A stretch of 64,000 bases of DNA, taken from contig JAFECE010000004.1 of NCBI GenBank assembly GCA_018242295.1, forward strand, positions 124,001-188,000. Direction: 5' to 3'. The notes beneath the pieces were generated by a model. That model ran no database searches. It was not told where the DNA came from and was given only the letters and a program-made list of their open reading frames with translations. The translations under genes and the position numbers were made by a program. Source of the DNA: Pseudomonadota bacterium (lineage in GTDB: Bacteria; Pseudomonadota; Alphaproteobacteria; Rhizobiales; Hyphomicrobiaceae). Below, one piece after another: positions 63,975 through 64,000 of the stretch. The first letter of the stretch is position 1, and every line of letters starts with the position of its first letter.

Positions 63975-64000
63975 AAAAGACTTGGAAAGAAATAGGGATA
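63971..64000 (+). CDS. start of a further gene, cut by the window end
   Basis: ATG 63971 overlaps the stop of the preceding gene as ATGA and begins MKKTWKEIGI. Only ten codons are visible. The overlap implies translational coupling, so the product probably works with the four-helix membrane protein. Identity cannot be told. Confidence 0.5.
   Translation, partial: MKKTWKEIGI

Overview
The window looks like a piece of chromosome from a high-GC alphaproteobacterium of the order Hyphomicrobiales, most likely a Hyphomicrobium-like methylotroph. The evidence is the rplU-rpmA-obgE-proB-proA-nadD-rsfS-rlmH order typical of that group, three enzymes of the ethylmalonyl-CoA pathway (Mcd, Ccr, Ecm) within 7 kb, and many small secreted proteins of Rhizobiales type. 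The taxonomic call is inference; there is no rRNA gene here.

Layout. 1-5.0 kb is a decayed edge: a frameshifted IS5-type transposase tail, a C-terminal scrap of an SRAP (YedK/HMCES) gene, an intact potassium transporter (Kup) and a frameshifted start of an ATP-dependent DNA ligase. 5.0-9.1 kb holds a MerR regulator diverging from a cation-efflux gene, a pentapeptide-repeat protein, and a TPR-fused protein arginine methyltransferase followed by an acetyltransferase. 9.1-14.4 kb is an island-like stretch ending at tRNA-Ser(CGA): two surface-sugar transferase-type genes, a phage terminase-like fragment, an orphan DNA methyltransferase and unknown genes. The same promoter and leader occurs twice in it.

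14.6-25.8 kb is core housekeeping: an Ntn-hydrolase, ribosomal proteins L21 and L27, ObgE, a Ca2+/H+ antiporter, proline and NAD biosynthesis, ribosome silencing and rRNA methylation factors, and a uracil/hypoxanthine-DNA glycosylase. 25.8-32.9 kb carries mcd, ccr and ecm, which turn crotonyl-CoA plus CO2 into methylsuccinyl- and then mesaconyl-CoA for glyoxylate regeneration. 33-38.4 kb has tRNA-Leu(CAA), an ammonium transporter preceded by what looks like a vestigial glnK, and a NYN-domain ribonuclease.

38.4-42.4 kb is a quorum-sensing locus: luxR with a downstream outer-membrane protein gene on one strand, and luxI, a cytochrome P450 overlapping luxI by 140 bp, and a small protein on the other. 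42.4-52.9 kb is mostly envelope functions: a lytic transglycosylase, a D,D-carboxypeptidase, small secreted proteins, an aldo/keto reductase, an MFS exporter with a C-terminal winged-helix-like tail, and a CAP-domain lipoprotein.

53.2-64 kb is the least explained part. A two-gene unit encodes a protein with a winged-helix-like end and an 1121-residue protein with two P-loops (AAA-like, then HerA/FtsK-like). A 30-residue membrane peptide, a divergent class A penicillin-binding protein with an intact transpeptidase triad, a block of inverted repeats, and a four-TM coiled-coil protein whose stop overlaps the next start follow. The two-P-loop ATPase unit and the LuxI-P450 locus are the best candidates for undescribed systems.
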